A stretch of DNA of 64,000 bases from Nannocystis sp. RBIL2 (lineage in GTDB: Bacteria > Myxococcota_A > Polyangia > Nannocystales > Nannocystaceae), in NCBI RefSeq assembly GCF_026626745.1, contig NZ_JAPNJW010000001.1:62001-126000 (forward strand). Direction: 5' to 3'. Every line of letters starts with the position of its first letter. Positions within the stretch are counted from its first letter, which is position 1. The notes below the pieces were generated by a model. That model was not told the DNA's origin. It made no database searches and was given only the letters and a program-made list of their open reading frames with translations. Position numbers and translations under genes: made by a program. Shown here piece by piece: positions 56,076-64,000 of the stretch.

Positions 56076-56150
56076 CCAGCCCCTTGGGACATGCTCGATA
56101 CAGCATGTTCCATCAAACATGTCTCCTCGAGCATGCCCTTTCAAACACGA
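56076..56150. repeat. Phased CATG repeat array between histidine kinase and PLD genes
   Basis: CATG at 56090, 56104, 56118 and 56132 and CACG at 56146, all 14 bp apart (with CCAG at 56076 in register). Adjacent units pair with compensatory arms, such as CATGCT/AGCATG and CATGTT/AACATG. Confidence 0.93.
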
Positions 56151-56260
56151 CCGAGGCTGTGGCCCGCGCTCGGATCAGCGCGTCGGTGATGCGCGCTGGC
56201 AAACCGCGCGGACCTGCCATCGCCTCGACAGCCCCGCCGCGCGCGGGCACTCTCCGAGGC

Positions 56261-57685
56261 ATGCACGAGGACGACGGCCTGCTTGCGATCGCCGACCGCC
56301 ACGGCCCGTACCCCGTCCGCGGCGGCAATCGAGTGATCCCCTGGATCGACGGCGTCCCCTTTTACGATCGCCTCGCCGCCGCCGTCGCTGCCGCTCGCGC
56401 GCGCGTGTGGGCCGTCGTCTCCTTCATCGAGCCGGCCTTCTGCTTCCCGGACGGCCTCGCCTGGTGGGACCTGCTCGACCGCTGTCGCGCGCGCGGCCTC
56501 GACGTGCGCGTGCTGTTCTGGCGCAACCCGCGGTTCTCGAGCACCCGCCACGTCTTCCTCGGCGGCCCGGCCGAGCGCCAGTTCCTCGCCGCCCGCCACG
56601 CCACCTGGGCTGCCCGTTGGGACAGCTCCACCGAGCCCGCCCATTGTCACCACCAGAAGGCCTTCCTCGTCGACGCCGGCGAGCCCGACGCCATCGCCTT
56701 CGTCGGCGGCATGGTCCTCAGCAACTCCACCCTCGCCCACCCCGGCCATCCACGCGGCTCGCACAAGCACGACGCCTTCCTCGAGTTGCGCGGCCCCGTC
56801 GTCGCCGACGCCGAGCACAACTTCGTCCAGCGGTGGAACCTCGCCCGCACCGATCCCGCCGCCCCGCCGTGGCCCGACGAGCTGCGCGCCGGTCCGCTCC
56901 CATGGCCCGAGCGCCTGCCGCCCGAGTGCGGCGACGTGCAGGTCCAGCTCACCCGCAGCCTCGCGCCGGGCCTCTACCCCGGCCCCACCCCGATCGTCGG
57001 CGCCCGCCCGTTCGACAGCGAGGCCGGCGAGGCCACCATCCTCGCCCACTACCTCGCTGCCATCGCCGCTGCCCGCCGCACGATCTACATCGAGAACCAG
57101 CACCCCGGCCAGCACGCCGTCCTGCAGGCCCTGGACACCGCCCTGAGCCGCGGCGTCCGCGTCGTCATGGTCGTCCCTGCCGACCCCATGCCGGCCATCT
57201 GGCACGCCGCCGCCGAGGTCGCCGAGCTCGCCCGCCACGGCCGCGAGCACGAGCACCGCTACGGCCCCACCTTCACGCAGCTGGCCGGCCTCGCCCGCCA
57301 CCCCGGCTTCACCCTCGCCGCCCTCGCCCGAACCGACGACGACGGCCACCGCGAGGTCTACACCCACGCCAAGCTGTGCATCGTCGACGGCGCCTGGGCC
57401 ACCCTCGGCTCCGCCAACCTCGTCGACCTCAGCCTCGAGCGCGACCACACCGAGCTCAACGCCGCCTGGTGGGGCCGCGCGCACTGCCTCCCGCTCCTCC
57501 TCCAGCTCGTCGCCGAGCACACCGACGTCGCCGCCGACGACGACCTCGACGCCCTCGAGCGCTTCGCCGCCAGCGCCCGCGCCAGCCGCGACAGCCTGCT
57601 GCGCGGCGGCCCCGTGCTCGCCGGCTGCTACGCCCTCGACCCCGCGACCTACGCCCGCCGCCCGCCGCTCACCCAGACCCCGTGA
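56261..57685 (+). CDS. Phospholipase D-like (cardiolipin-synthase-type) protein
   Basis: ATG at 56261 gives 474 residues with two HKD-type halves: HCHHQKAFLVDAGEPDAIAFVGG around residue 130 and VYTHAKLCIVDGAWATLGSAN around residue 370. Both carry H-x-K-x4-D, which together form the PLD active site for transesterifying phosphodiesters. No membrane segment is evident, unlike classical Cls enzymes, so phospholipid or nucleic-acid substrates are both possible. Linking segments (YIENQHPGQHAVLQAL, GVRVVMVVPADPMPA) are typical of the family. The in-frame upstream part (56084-56260) is repeat-derived and not counted. Confidence 0.9.
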   Translation: MHEDDGLLAIADRHGPYPVRGGNRVIPWIDGVPFYDRLAAAVAAARARVWAVVSFIEPAFCFPDGLAWWDLLDRCRARGLDVRVLFWRNPRFSSTRHVFLGGPAERQFLAARHATWAARWDSSTEPAHCHHQKAFLVDAGEPDAIAFVGGMVLSNSTLAHPGHPRGSHKHDAFLELRGPVVADAEHNFVQRWNLARTDPAAPPWPDELRAGPLPWPERLPPECGDVQVQLTRSLAPGLYPGPTPIVGARPFDSEAGEATILAHYLAAIAAARRTIYIENQHPGQHAVLQALDTALSRGVRVVMVVPADPMPAIWHAAAEVAELARHGREHEHRYGPTFTQLAGLARHPGFTLAALARTDDDGHREVYTHAKLCIVDGAWATLGSANLVDLSLERDHTELNAAWWGRAHCLPLLLQLVAEHTDVAADDDLDALERFAASARASRDSLLRGGPVLAGCYALDPATYARRPPLTQTP

Positions 57686-57702
57686 CGCGCGGTCGCTTCC
57701 GA

Positions 57703-57790
57703 CCTGCCCCACACGACATGCTCTTTTAGACATGTCCGATGCGACATTCTCATTAAAACATGTCGCAATGGACATTGATGCGACCATGCG
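57703..57790. repeat. Six-unit phased repeat array in a convergent gap
   Basis: CCTG 57703, CATG 57717, CATG 57731, CATT 57745, CATG 57759 and CATT 57773 are all 14 bp apart. A further CATG at 57785 is 2 bp out of step. The array lies between the PLD stop and the convergent CYTH-like gene. Arms are more degenerate than in other arrays although the register is kept. Confidence 0.92.
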
Positions 57791-57877
57791 CGCCCACAGG
57801 ATCAGCGATAGCCGCCCATGAGGCGAGCCAGCCGCGCCGCCCGCTCGCGGAGCACTCGCCCCACCGCGCGCACTCGC

Positions 57878-58621
57878 TCAGCGCTGCGACGCCGCCACCA
57901 GAGACGTCAGGGCAGTGCGCGTCTTCGCCTCCGGCGCCTCACGGATCGCGATCCCGAGCTCCGCGAGGAACCCCGAGAACCCCGCCGACGCCGCCGCCGC
58001 CGCCGCCGGGTCGGCCTTGATCGACAGCTCGAGCAGCGACCCGCCGTCGGGCATGCGCCACGCCTCCGCGCACACGCGATGGGGCAGCCCCGCGTGGCGC
58101 ACCTGCCAGCGGCGCACGTGGACCGGCCCGAGCGGCAACAGCTCCCCCAGCTCGACCGGCTTCGGCGCCAGCGCGCGCAGGAACGCCTCCTGCGCCTGCG
58201 AGAACAGCTTGGCGATCGAGCGCTCCCCGCGGGCCACCGCGTCGATCTCCGCGCCTCCTTGCCGGCTCGTGAACGACGCCGAGCGGATCACCGCCGCGCC
58301 GACGATGTCGGCCTCGAGCTTGAAGCCCGGCACCCCGCGCCAGCGCTCGACGCGGCTCGGGTCGACCGGGCGGATCTTCACCGTCGAGTCGTCCGGTTCG
58401 CCCACCGTCGCGCGCGCCCGCAGCACCACCCCGCCGGCGTGCAGGTCGAGCCCGGGCGTGTCGTAGAAGAACAGGCGCCGCCACAGCGCCGCCTGCGGCT
58501 GCAGCCCCAGCACCGCCAGCGCGCGCGCGTGAGCGTGCGCCGCCACCGTCTGCTTGACCTCGACCGCCTCGATCCCCGCGGTCGCCCGCGCCATCGTCCC
58601 TGGAGCTGCGTCCATTCGCAT
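57878..58621 (-). CDS. CYTH-like phosphatase/adenylate-cyclase-fold protein
   Basis: ATG at 58621 gives 247 residues (58594 and 58615 are alternatives). The tunnel-fold pattern is visible: VEVKQTVAAHAHARALAVLG, RRLFFYDTPGLDLHAGGVVL, RARATVGEPDDSTVKIRPVD, FKLEADIVG and SLLELSIKADP. CYTH enzymes act on triphosphate compounds (cAMP, thiamine triphosphate, polyphosphate). The signature ExExK is only partial (AVEVK), so activity is uncertain. Confidence 0.7.
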   Translation of the reverse strand: MRMDAAPGTMARATAGIEAVEVKQTVAAHAHARALAVLGLQPQAALWRRLFFYDTPGLDLHAGGVVLRARATVGEPDDSTVKIRPVDPSRVERWRGVPGFKLEADIVGAAVIRSASFTSRQGGAEIDAVARGERSIAKLFSQAQEAFLRALAPKPVELGELLPLGPVHVRRWQVRHAGLPHRVCAEAWRMPDGGSLLELSIKADPAAAAAASAGFSGFLAELGIAIREAPEAKTRTALTSLVAASQR

Positions 58622-58712
58622 CTCCAGACCGTGGCCCGGCGGCGCCGCCGCGAATGCGACCCCGATCACCCCCGCCGCTCGCTCGCCGCCCGCGCCGTCG
58701 TGAATGGCAGCA

Positions 58713-58740
58713 CATGGCCCTTCAGACAGGCCATGTCGGA
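58713..58740. repeat. Phased repeat pair upstream of the CYTH-like gene
   Basis: CATG 58713 and CAGG 58727 are 14 bp apart, with a second CATG at 58732. The 303-bp gap (58622-58924) shows nothing else clear. Confidence 0.65.
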
Positions 58741-58924
58741 CCCATGGACCCACCTGCGCACGCACCGCGCCCGATGGCGCATCGCCGCGCCCGCGCGAGC
58801 GGATACGCGATGCCCCGAGTCGCCCGCGACGACCGCGGAATCGTCGCAGCGCCCACCCCGAGCCGCAGCAGAATCGTCGCAGCCGCTCACGCGCGCGACC
58901 GGTGCGGTCGCGCGCGCGCCGGTC

Positions 58925-60727
58925 TCACCGCTGCATGCCTGGCTTCACGGCCCCCGGCTTCACGCTCGGCGCTGCCTGGCTCGGGTTCAGCTTGGCCGCG
59001 TTGACCTTCTGGACCAGGTCCTTGCCCAAGTTCGTCTTGGCGAACGCGTCGCCGTTCGTGATCTCGATGACGTGCTCCGACCCGGGCTTGCGGACGATCC
59101 CGCATTGCGGGCACTTCGCGGGGTCGAGCAGATCCTTCAGCTCCTTGAGCTTGTTCGGCGCGGCCCCCTTTCCGCCGCCGCCCGCGCTGCACTTGCCGGC
59201 GCCGCCGAAGATCACCTGCCCGTTGCCGCCCTCGACCGGCTCCGGGCTGAGGCCCGCGTCGAACACCAGGCTCTTGCCCGCCGCCGTGATCTCGAAGAAG
59301 CGCTCCTTCGCCGCCACGTGGCGGGCCGCCACCGCGCCGCCCGTCTCGAGCTCGACCACCGCCGCGTTGGGCAGCCCGCCGATCTCGAACTTGCACGCGT
59401 ACCAGTCCGCCTCCGCCACCAGGTTGCCCTTCCACGTCAGCGACCCCGACGACTTCCACGACGGCAGGCTCTGCGCAGTCGCCCCTAGCACGGTGCGGGG
59501 GTTCGCGCCGAGGTACACCTGCCGGCCGATGCCGTCGGCCCCGAGCACCGCCGTACACGCCTGCCCGACCTTCGCCTGCAGATCCTGGTTCGCGTCCACC
59601 AGCCCGAGCGGGATCGTCGCGCCCTTCAGCGGCCCGCCGCTGACCTTCGCGTACTCGCACACCTTCTTGGGCATACGCACCGACCCGTAAATTTTCCCGC
59701 CCGCCGGCGCGCCGGTCATGCGCACCAACGCCGACGCCGCGAAGCCCCCGTCGGGCGCCACGGTGTGCAGCTCGAGCGACGCCCCGAGCTGCCCGAGCAG
59801 CTGCCCGACCGTCTTGTTCGGGCCCTTGATCGGCTTGTTCAGCAGCTTGTCCTTGATGTCGTTGACCTGCTTCACGTACGGCTCGATGTAATCGTTGACC
59901 ATGTCCTCGAGCCCGCGCGTCGCCTCGGCGAACAGCTTCTCGGTGCGGTCGTAGAAGATCTGGCTGACCTTCTGCTCGGCATAATCGGCCGCCTCGTCGC
60001 CGAGGATCGCCAGGATCGGCCCGAGGATCGGCCCGCCGACCAACAGCCCCACCGGCGACAGGCCGATGATCGTGCCCCACTTCATGCCCAGGCCCACGGC
60101 CTTGCCGTTGAGCTCGAGGTCGATGTTCTTGTCGTCGAGCGTGAACTCGAGCGAGACCGGCTTCGGATCGATCTTCGGCCACAGCCCGACCTCGACCGAC
60201 GCCTTGACGCCGATGACCACGAACACGTCGACCGGCACGTCGACGCTGTCGATCCACGTCTCCGCGTGGACGTCGGCGTGGACCGACACCTTCGCCTGCG
60301 CGCTCAGCTCGACCTTGACCCGCGCGTCGCCCGACGGCCCGATCTTCGTCACCACCGGCTGGTTCTTCTTCGTGAACTTGAAGGTCGGCTTGATCCGGAC
60401 GCTGTACGTCACGTCGGGGCATGGGTCCGTGCATACGATCGTGTCGCCGATCTTGTTCGGCACCATCTCGTCGAGCTTCTCGCTTATCAGCTTCTCGAGC
60501 TGGTCGTAGGGGATCTCGAAGTCCTGCCAGAACAGCACCTGACCGTACTGCTCGATCCCTTCGAGGCGCGTCGCCATCGGGTTGTGGAAGTCGACCGGTG
60601 CCTGCACGTGGACCCGGACCGTTTTGCCCGCCGCGGCCGCGTCGGCGGGCGCGAGGGCGAACAGGCCGGACACCGCGAGCGCAGCGGCGCACGGCAGGGA
60701 GATCGATGGACGGGTCGGATTGCGCAT
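58925..60727 (-). CDS. Large exported protein of unknown function
   Basis: ATG at 60727 gives 600 residues with a signal peptide (about 1-28, cleavage after AAAAG-type sequence), then VRVHVQAPVDFHNPMATRL. Beta-strand-rich stretches alternate with one hydrophobic helix (MKWGTIIGLSPVGLLVGGPI, around residue 225). A long amphipathic region follows (YAEQKVSQIFYDRTEKLFAE, DMVNDYIEPYVKQVNDIKD). The C-terminal part has a Gly-rich knot with CSAGGGGKG and CPQCG, a possible zinc site. I do not recognise a family. Amphipathic helices suggest membrane or lipid contact. It is followed on the same strand by the CYTH-like gene. Confidence 0.7.
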   Translation of the reverse strand: MRNPTRPSISLPCAAALAVSGLFALAPADAAAAGKTVRVHVQAPVDFHNPMATRLEGIEQYGQVLFWQDFEIPYDQLEKLISEKLDEMVPNKIGDTIVCTDPCPDVTYSVRIKPTFKFTKKNQPVVTKIGPSGDARVKVELSAQAKVSVHADVHAETWIDSVDVPVDVFVVIGVKASVEVGLWPKIDPKPVSLEFTLDDKNIDLELNGKAVGLGMKWGTIIGLSPVGLLVGGPILGPILAILGDEAADYAEQKVSQIFYDRTEKLFAEATRGLEDMVNDYIEPYVKQVNDIKDKLLNKPIKGPNKTVGQLLGQLGASLELHTVAPDGGFAASALVRMTGAPAGGKIYGSVRMPKKVCEYAKVSGGPLKGATIPLGLVDANQDLQAKVGQACTAVLGADGIGRQVYLGANPRTVLGATAQSLPSWKSSGSLTWKGNLVAEADWYACKFEIGGLPNAAVVELETGGAVAARHVAAKERFFEITAAGKSLVFDAGLSPEPVEGGNGQVIFGGAGKCSAGGGGKGAAPNKLKELKDLLDPAKCPQCGIVRKPGSEHVIEITNGDAFAKTNLGKDLVQKVNAAKLNPSQAAPSVKPGAVKPGMQR

Positions 60728-60943
60728 ACGATGTTCCTCTGGAAATCGGCCGCGAATCCACCCCGGCGCACGTGTTCGCGCGCCGCGGCTCGCTCCGATT
60801 AAAACACCAGTGATTGGCGGCCCTCGCCCAATTGCGATGAAATCCGTATGTTGACGCACGGCGCTCGCCCGGGGGCTGCGAACACCGCGAGCATTCTCGC
60901 CCGCGCCCGCGAGCGCCGAACCGCACGCGACGCACTCGCATCA

Positions 60944-60961
60944 CATGTCCCAAAGTACATC
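60944..60961. repeat. Phased repeat pair
   Basis: CATG 60944 and CATC 60958 are 14 bp apart, between two minus-strand genes. Otherwise the 277-bp gap (60728-61004) is featureless. Confidence 0.65.
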
Positions 60962-61004
60962 CATCATACTTCACCGCGCGCCGACCCTTCGCGCGAATCG
61001 CCGC

Positions 61005-61883
61005 TCAGCCGGCCGCTCGCAGCACCTTGATCAGCGCCGCGTGCTCCTCCGCGCCGTGGCCGGCCGCGATCGCCCGGCGGAACAGCCCCGCCGCGAAGCG
61101 CGGCACCTCGTCCGCGATCCCGGCCTCCGCCGCGTGCTGCACCAGCCGCTCGACGTCTCCGCCCGCCGTCGCCAGAGTGCTCTCCGGGCGCTCGAACCTG
61201 CCGCTGGCGATCACCGCGCCCATGTGCCTCGCGTCCTCCGCGAGCGCGCCGGCCAGGCCCGCCAGCACCTCGCCGAAGCCCGTCACGCCGAGGCCCTCGG
61301 CCTCGCAGATCCGGGCCCCGTGGCAGATGCCGATCCAGCGCATCGCCAGGTACGCCAGCACCGCGGCGAACAGCGCCGCCGACGAGCCGAGCTCCGGGCC
61401 CATCGGCGTCAGGCCGCCCGCGAGGCGGCGCAAGACCCCGTCTGCGCGTGCCAGCGCCGACTCTGCGCCGGACACCAGGATGACCGCCGACGCCTCGCCG
61501 ATCTGTCGCGGCCACGCCAGGATCGCCCCGTCGACGTAATCAGCCCCGTGCGCCCGGGCCCACGCGCCCAGCTCGCGCGCCTCCTTCGGCGTCCCGGTGC
61601 TGAGCTGGACCAGCACCCGGCCCGCCAGCGCCGCAGTGACCGCCGGGGTTTGCAGGACCTCCCGCGTCGCCGCATAGTTCGACACGCAGACGATGACGAT
61701 CGGGCTCGCCGCCACCGCTGCCGCCGCGCTCGCCGCGAGCGACGCCCCCTCGCGCACCAGCGCCTCGGCCTTGGCCGGCGTGCGGTTCCAGACCGTCACC
61801 GTGGCGCCGCCGCGCAGCAGCGCCCGCGCCAGCGCGGCGCCCATCTCACCCGAACCGAGAATCGTCGTATCGCCCATGTCCAT
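61005..61883 (-). CDS. NAD(P)-dependent 6PGDH-type oxidoreductase (imine-reductase-like)
   Basis: ATG at 61883 gives 292 residues (an ATG two codons in is an alternative). The Rossmann motif ILGSGEMGAALARALL lies at 8-23, then VWNRTPAKAEAL (Arg-type NADPH preference) and VQLSTGTPKEARELG. The helical dimerisation half has DGAILAWPRQIG and LAMRWIGICHGARICEAEG. The sequence order matches the beta-hydroxyacid dehydrogenase/imine reductase group; the catalytic Lys of hydroxyisobutyrate dehydrogenases is not evident. It is divergent from an HxlR regulator whose operator-like palindrome lies between them. Confidence 0.88.
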   Translation of the reverse strand: MDMGDTTILGSGEMGAALARALLRGGATVTVWNRTPAKAEALVREGASLAASAAAAVAASPIVIVCVSNYAATREVLQTPAVTAALAGRVLVQLSTGTPKEARELGAWARAHGADYVDGAILAWPRQIGEASAVILVSGAESALARADGVLRRLAGGLTPMGPELGSSAALFAAVLAYLAMRWIGICHGARICEAEGLGVTGFGEVLAGLAGALAEDARHMGAVIASGRFERPESTLATAGGDVERLVQHAAEAGIADEVPRFAAGLFRRAIAAGHGAEEHAALIKVLRAAG

Positions 61884-61944
61884 CCTTTCGTCGCGCTCGC
61901 CGCGACGTCGACAACATGCGCGCCGCGATCGGCCGCGACAAGTA

Positions 61945-61960
61945 CTTACAATTACGTAAG
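61945..61960. promoter_or_regulatory. Operator-like inverted repeat between HxlR and dehydrogenase genes
   Basis: CTTAC (61945-61949) and GTAAG (61956-61960) form an inverted repeat inside an AT-rich patch (AGTACTTACAATTACGTAAG) in an otherwise GC-rich gap. HxlR-family factors typically bind such GTACTTAC-like palindromes next to the gene they control. Confidence 0.65.
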
Positions 61961-62000
61961 GGGTCCTGCGAATCACGGATCGCCGAGACGAGAGGCTCTC

Positions 62001-62354
62001 ATGACAAAGACCACCCAGGGCGACACTTGCGGGCTCGGAGCGGCCCTCGACATCATCGGCGGCAAGTGGAAGCCGACGATCGTGTGGCAGCTGCACGCGC
62101 GTCCGCTCCGCTTCGGCGAGCTGCGGCGGCTGGTGCCGGGCATCAGCGAGAAGATCCTGTTCGAGCAGCTGCGCCAGCTCGAGGCCGACTGCGTCGTGCA
62201 TCGCGAGGCTCACGCCGAGGTCCCGCCGCGCGTCGAGTACTCGCTGACGCCCGCCGGCGCCGCGCTCAACGCCGCCGTCCACGCGCTCGCCGAGTGGGGC
62301 ACGCGGCACGGCCGGCCGGCGCGGGCCACCGCCGCCGGGGACGCGCCGCCCTGA
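62001..62354 (+). CDS. HxlR-family transcriptional regulator
   Basis: ATG at 62001 gives 117 residues: DTCGLGAALDIIGGKWKPTI, VWQLHARPLRFGELRRLVPG and ISEKILFEQLRQLEADCVVH, then the wing RVEYSLTPAGAALN. This is the HxlR/MarR-like winged helix that usually acts as a redox- or ligand-responsive repressor. One Cys near the N-terminus (Cys10) sits where redox-sensing HxlR proteins carry theirs. Its likely target is the divergent dehydrogenase, with the palindrome at 61945-61960 as operator (inference). Confidence 0.92.
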   Translation: MTKTTQGDTCGLGAALDIIGGKWKPTIVWQLHARPLRFGELRRLVPGISEKILFEQLRQLEADCVVHREAHAEVPPRVEYSLTPAGAALNAAVHALAEWGTRHGRPARATAAGDAPP

Positions 62355-62549
62355 GCGACCCGGGTCGTCGCGGCCCCTTGCGAGCTCGCCCCGCGGAACT
62401 CTGCCTTGGTGGACCCTCGCGTCCGCCCTCATGCGTGCAGGTACACGGTCGAGCTCGTCGCGGCTCGCCGCGTTTGCACCGGTGTCACGTACGAGCGCGC
62501 CAGCTGTCGTCGCGGACAGGAATTATCGCCGCGGCGGGCCCTGGCCATT

Positions 62550-64000
62550 GTGATAGAACGCGCCGCGACCGTGCCGTCCCCGACGTTGAAGCAGAGGCTG
62601 CGCTATCGATTCGACAACGCCATGGCGCGCGGGGTCGGCTCGCAGATCGCCATGCTGGCGATCGTCACCCTCGTCCTGATCCTCGTCACCTCGACCCTGC
62701 TCACCCTCACCGGTCTGAGCCCCCAGGGCGGCGACGGCGAGCCGGTCTCGTTCGGGCGGCTCGTGTGGCTCGGCCTGATGCACGCCATCGATCCCGGCGC
62801 CGTCGGCAGCGACGCCGGCTCCTGGACCTTCCTCTTCATCATGCTCGCCGTCTCGTTCGGCGGCATCTTCGTGTTCTCGGCCCTGATCGGCGTCCTGACC
62901 GGCGGCTTCGGCGAGATCCTCGAGCGCCTGCGCAAGGGTCGGAGCGTCGTCATCGAGCGCGACCACACCGTCATCCTCGGCTGGACCGGCAAGATCCACG
63001 CCCTCCTCGCCGAGCTCGCCGAGGCCAACGCCAACCGCCCGGGCGCCTCCGTCGTCATCCTCGCCGAGCACGACAAGGTCGCCATGGACGACGAGCTGCG
63101 CAGCGTCCTCGGCGACGTGCCCATGCGGGTCGTCACGCGCACCGGCAGCCCGCTCGTGCGGCGCGACCTCGACCTCGTCAACCTCGGCGAGGCGCGCTCC
63201 GTCATCGTCATGTCGCCCGACGGGCCCGAGGCCGACACCGTCGTCCTCAAGACCTTGCTCGCGGTCGCCAAGGCCGGCGACAAGGCCGGCAAGCAGCCGC
63301 ACGTGGTCGCCGAGATCAAGAGCGACAAGACCCTCTCGGTCGCGCGCATGGTCGTGGGCGACGCCGCCGGCCTCATCCTCACCCCGCCGCTGATCAGCCG
63401 CGTGCTCGTGCAGACCGGGCGGCAGTCGGGGCTCTCGGTCGTCTACACCGAGCTGCTCTCCTTCAGCGGCGCCGAGCTCTACATCCAGGCCCAGCCGCAG
63501 CTGGCCGGCAAGACCTTCCGCGAGGCCCTGTTCGCCTACGAGGACAGCGCGCTGGTCGGCATCTACACCGCCGCGGGCGAGCGGCTCATGCCGCCGCCGT
63601 TCGACCGCCGGTTCGAGTCCGGCGATCAGGTCATCGCCATCAGCCGCGACGACGACACGGTGATCGCCAACGGCCGACCGACCGCCGTCGCCGACGCCGC
63701 CCTCGCGCCGCTGCACCCGCACGCCGCGCCGAAGCCGGAGCGGACCCTCGTGCTCGGCGAGAGCCAGCTCCTGCCGCTGGTCCTGCGCGAGCTCGACGCC
63801 TACGTCGCCCCCGGCTCGACCATCCTCGTCGTCGGCGAGGCCCGGCACCTCGCGGCCCGCCTCGGCGGCGACGAGCTCAAGCACACCGCAGTGCAGGTGC
63901 GCGTCGGCGACGTCACCGACCGCGCGGTCCTCGACGGCCTCGACGTCGCCGCCTTCGACAACATCCTCGTGCTCGCCGAGACCGAGGGTCGCACGCAGGA
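62550..64000 (+). CDS. CASTOR/POLLUX-type ion channel with RCK-like domains, partial
   Basis: GTG at 62550 (alternative GTG 62571) opens a frame that runs off the right edge, so at least 483 residues are seen. It begins LKQRLRYRFDNAMARG, followed by a transmembrane helix (QIAMLAIVTLVLILVTSTLL). A pore-loop-like stretch (LVWLGLMHAIDPGAVG) and a second helix (FLFIMLAVSFGGIFVFSALIGVL) come next. Then an RCK/TrkA-N-type Rossmann domain starts HTVILGWTGKIHALLAEL, and a second such half starts TLVLGESQLLPLVLREL. The order matches bacterial CASTOR/POLLUX-like channels. The 195-bp gap upstream holds nothing recognisable. Confidence 0.88.
   Translation, partial: MIERAATVPSPTLKQRLRYRFDNAMARGVGSQIAMLAIVTLVLILVTSTLLTLTGLSPQGGDGEPVSFGRLVWLGLMHAIDPGAVGSDAGSWTFLFIMLAVSFGGIFVFSALIGVLTGGFGEILERLRKGRSVVIERDHTVILGWTGKIHALLAELAEANANRPGASVVILAEHDKVAMDDELRSVLGDVPMRVVTRTGSPLVRRDLDLVNLGEARSVIVMSPDGPEADTVVLKTLLAVAKAGDKAGKQPHVVAEIKSDKTLSVARMVVGDAAGLILTPPLISRVLVQTGRQSGLSVVYTELLSFSGAELYIQAQPQLAGKTFREALFAYEDSALVGIYTAAGERLMPPPFDRRFESGDQVIAISRDDDTVIANGRPTAVADAALAPLHPHAAPKPERTLVLGESQLLPLVLRELDAYVAPGSTILVVGEARHLAARLGGDELKHTAVQVRVGDVTDRAVLDGLDVAAFDNILVLAETEGRTQ

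Overview
The window is very GC-rich with strong G/C third-position bias. It encodes many Ser/Thr-rich-linker lipoproteins, eukaryotic-type Ser/Thr kinases, Cys-rich 'CGDG..GEECDDGN' repeat proteins and a large hybrid histidine kinase. This gene content is typical of Myxococcota, and the threonine-rich lipoprotein linkers fit the Nannocystis/Plesiocystis group best. That assignment is inference from content; no rRNA or tRNA gene was seen.

Layout. 1-11 kb: a partial kelch-like lipoprotein; an ECF sigma factor overlapping a WD40 Ser/Thr kinase; an SDR/AraC divergent pair; a DnaJ-type co-chaperone; two coupled STAS-type proteins. 10-17.6 kb: three lipoproteins (one a beta-helix/discoidin protein), an unknown gene, UV endonuclease UvsE and a helical protein. 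18.1-23.1 kb: a tightly coupled operon of a Ser/Thr kinase, a VKOR-DsbA fusion, a Cys-rich membrane protein, a 53-residue Cys protein and a thioredoxin-like protein. The thioredoxin-like gene is cut by an IS3-family element (23145-24577), which also truncates the convergent gene on its other side. 25.7-32.5 kb: a tandem array of four full-length DUF4215/DUF1554-type lipoproteins and a broken fifth copy. 32.5-38.7 kb: an HSP90-like GHKL ATPase overlapping a 1,525-residue protein whose N-terminus looks like a GHKL fold that has lost its ATP-binding residues. 38.8-64 kb: lipoproteins, an S53 peptidase, a XylR-type regulator lacking GAFTGA, a VCBS/CARDB protein, cupin, Smr, CPA1 antiporter, hybrid histidine kinase, PLD-like and CYTH proteins, a large exported protein, a divergent dehydrogenase/HxlR pair, and the start of a CASTOR/POLLUX-type channel.

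The most unusual signal is not a gene. Across the whole window there is a dispersed family of 14-bp units with consensus CATGTCCNNNNGGA. Consecutive CATG cores fall exactly 14 bp apart, in arrays of two to six units, and adjacent units form hairpins with 4-nt loops. Some copies carry compensatory A:T to C:G changes. Arrays sit in five of nine convergent gene gaps, and single pairs lie inside coding sequences, including a kinase activation loop.

Other candidates for new biology are the homogenised-stalk/diversified-head lipoprotein array, the active-plus-degenerate GHKL pair, and a 323-bp structured insertion with 9-bp flanking repeats inside the kinase/redox operon.
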